From positions 1 through 50,809 of the forward strand of contig JAITCL010000014.1 of the NCBI GenBank assembly GCA_031283105.1: a stretch of DNA of 50,809 nt. The letters run 5' to 3'. The notes beneath the pieces are model-generated. The model searched no databases. It saw nothing but the letters and a program-made list of their open reading frames with translations, and was not told the DNA's origin. Each line of letters starts with the position of its first letter. Position 1 is the first letter of the stretch. A program made the translations under genes and the position numbers. This document shows positions 49,850 through 50,809 of the stretch, piece after piece. This DNA is from Treponema sp. Lineage in GTDB: Bacteria; Spirochaetota; Spirochaetia; Treponematales; Breznakiellaceae.

Positions 49850-49999
49850 CCTGCCCTAGAGCGAGCAAGCCTATCGGAAAACTTTTGGAGAACACCGCCT
49901 ACGAGCCTTTTGCCTGTCCGCTAAAGCGGCCATGCAAAAGGCTCTTCGTCTAAGAGTCCAAAAAGATGTTTTCCGATAGGCTTCTCGCTCTAGGGCAGG
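49850..49999. repeat. 150-base foldback of three nested stems
   Basis: Outer stem CCTGCCCTAGAGCGAG (49850-49865) with CTCGCTCTAGGGCAGG (49984-49999). Middle stem AAGCCTATCGGAAAAC (49867-49882) with its complement at 49968-49983. Inner stem GAGCCTTTTGC (49903-49913) with GCAAAAGGCTC (49934-49944), capped by CCGCTAAAGCGG (49918-49929). Arms are exact over 16, 16 and 11 bases. It carries no protein. A foldback mobile element or a structured RNA are both possible. Confidence 0.85.
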
Positions 50000-50056
50000 C
50001 AGAGAGATTGGCGATTCTGTATGGTTTGTTATTCTGAATGGGGAAGAGAAGAGAAG

Positions 50057-50110
50057 GGTGTCTGGCTCCGGCGGCCGCTTTAGCGGCAAACCGGTGCCTG
50101 ACACCTTTTT
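50057..50110. terminator. Hairpin with GGTGTC/GACACC arms and T run
   Basis: GGTGTCTGGCTCC (50057-50069) pairs with GGTGCCTGACACC (50093-50105), with an inner GCCGC/GCGGC stem, then TTTTT. It could end transcripts from the left. Related GTGTCAGGC words occur at 45225 and 48059. Confidence 0.6.
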
Positions 50111-50150
50111 GATTTTACTGTATTATGTTAAAGATGCGGGGGAGCGGAAA

Positions 50151-50809
50151 ATGACGGTTAACCGGTTAATACTTGGTGATAATCTTGAGATATTAAAAGC
50201 GATGGAGATCGAGAGCGTTGATCTGATTTACCTTGATCCGCCGTTTTTCAGTAACCGCAATTACGAGGTTATATGGGGGGACACTGGGGAGATACGCAGT
50301 TTTCAGGATCGCTGGGCTGGCGGGATAAGCCATTATATTGAATGGCTCAAGGAGCGCGTTATTGAGATGCACAGGGTGCTAAAGCCGACTGGGAGTATTT
50401 TTCTGCATTGCGACTGGCACGCTGACGCTTATATCCGCGTGGACATTCTGGACAAGGTATTCGGGGTGAAAAATATTATTAACGAAATATCATGGAAACG
50501 CTCAAGCAATCCGCATAATGACTCAAGGCAGGGCGCGAAGCATTTTGGACGGGTAACGGATATTATTTACTTTTATGTTAAAAATACGGAACAGTTTGTT
50601 TTTCATCCTCAATTTGAACGCTACAGAAGCGATTATGTCGCTTCTTCATACGGGCATATTGACGCTGACGGCAGGCGTTTTAAGGCCTCCGAGCTTTCAG
50701 CGGCAAAGCCCGGCGGAAATACAAGCTACGAATGGCATGGCTTTAAACCGCCGCGGGGCAGGTACTGGGCGTACTCAAAAGAAAACATGGATGAGTATGA
50801 ACGGAAAGG
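50151..50809 (+). CDS. Site-specific DNA methyltransferase, N-terminal part (continues past the window)
   Basis: 219 residues are visible with no stop. Asp-Asn-Leu-Glu-Ile-Leu near 10 and the catalytic Asp-Pro-Pro-Phe near 29 come first, then Tyr-Ile-Glu-Trp-Leu and Gly-Ser-Ile-Phe-Leu-His-Cys-Asp-Trp-His. This order, catalytic motif near the N-terminus, is that of beta-class amino-methyltransferases (N6-adenine or N4-cytosine), including type III Mod subunits. The AdoMet-binding Phe-x-Gly-x-Gly should lie beyond the window. GGGGGAG precedes the ATG. It follows two strong hairpins, so it begins a new unit; a restriction partner may lie downstream. Confidence 0.88.
   Translation, partial: MTVNRLILGDNLEILKAMEIESVDLIYLDPPFFSNRNYEVIWGDTGEIRSFQDRWAGGISHYIEWLKERVIEMHRVLKPTGSIFLHCDWHADAYIRVDILDKVFGVKNIINEISWKRSSNPHNDSRQGAKHFGRVTDIIYFYVKNTEQFVFHPQFERYRSDYVASSYGHIDADGRRFKASELSAAKPGGNTSYEWHGFKPPRGRYWAYSKENMDEYERK

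Noticed and set aside
49871-50104. Minus-strand frame of 77 codons before the last gene
   Set aside because: It lies inside the 150-base foldback and the following hairpin; its length is explained by the repeat.

Overview
The window looks like a chromosomal segment of a Treponema-like spirochaete, possibly one of the insect-gut treponemes. This is an inference. It rests on a three-gene TPR-associated TRAP transporter (TatT, TatP, fused DctQM) of the kind described in Treponema pallidum, a murG-cvpA-polIII-AtoS/AtoC cluster of treponemal flavour, and lipoproteins whose leader ends in a relaxed spirochaetal lipobox followed by a polyglycine tether. Housekeeping genes are moderately G+C-rich. 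Several accessory genes (the nucleotidyltransferase/HEPN pair, a GIY-YIG/methyltransferase fusion, an HNH/DGQH protein and a PAP2 protein) are clearly A+T-richer and look acquired.

Layout. 1-1723: the tail of an upstream gene, a repeat-domain lipoprotein and a divergent XRE regulator. 1817-8229: murG, cvpA, a DNA polymerase III clamp-loader subunit, an NtrB-like kinase, an NtrC-like sigma-54 activator and an alpha/beta hydrolase. 8283-9036: a MntA/HepT-type toxin-antitoxin pair. 9050-12218: a GPH sugar transporter and a GH13 glucosidase. 12465-13751: a GIY-YIG plus EcoRI-type methyltransferase fusion. 13927-14400: Hsp20. 14760-19232: a pRiA4b ORF-3-like protein, a PTS EIIA protein and transketolase. 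19249-20752: a second XRE/lipoprotein pair. 20834-25799: argininosuccinate lyase, malic enzyme and a two-subunit tartrate dehydratase/fumarase. 25805-29130: PAP2 protein, phosphoglucomutase, DnaQ-like exonuclease. 29336-33398: the TRAP system. 33606-36505: an accessory island with a possible methyltransferase relic, an HNH/DGQH protein and a DUF1016 nuclease. 36537-44879: phoR-phoB-phoU-pstBACS on the minus strand, with a divergent outer-membrane barrel. 45352-48038: a large secreted LRR protein and a third divergent XRE regulator. 48168-49720: TauE/SafE permease and small partner. 50151-end: the start of a DNA methyltransferase.

How the parts fit. ArgH, the TtdAB-type hydratase and malic enzyme could form a route fumarate to malate to pyruvate. 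The GPH transporter and GH13 enzyme form a sugar uptake and cleavage unit. The pst-pho cluster is a complete phosphate uptake and sensing system, with a PhoB-type direct repeat upstream of pstS and a porin candidate on the other side.

The most unusual signals are these. (1) Eight genes without a Shine-Dalgarno sequence have a -35/-10 pair whose -10 ends 5-7 bases before the start codon, predicting leaderless mRNAs. (2) Three separate XRE regulators are each divergent from a secreted or lipoprotein gene, two of them with related palindromes in the control region. (3) There are two unusual nuclease architectures, GIY-YIG/MTase and HNH/DGQHK next to DUF1016. (4) Long foldback repeats are abundant, including a nest of them at 23555-24321 and a 150-base triple hairpin at 49850-49999. 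No rRNA, tRNA, CRISPR array or intact insertion sequence was recognised.
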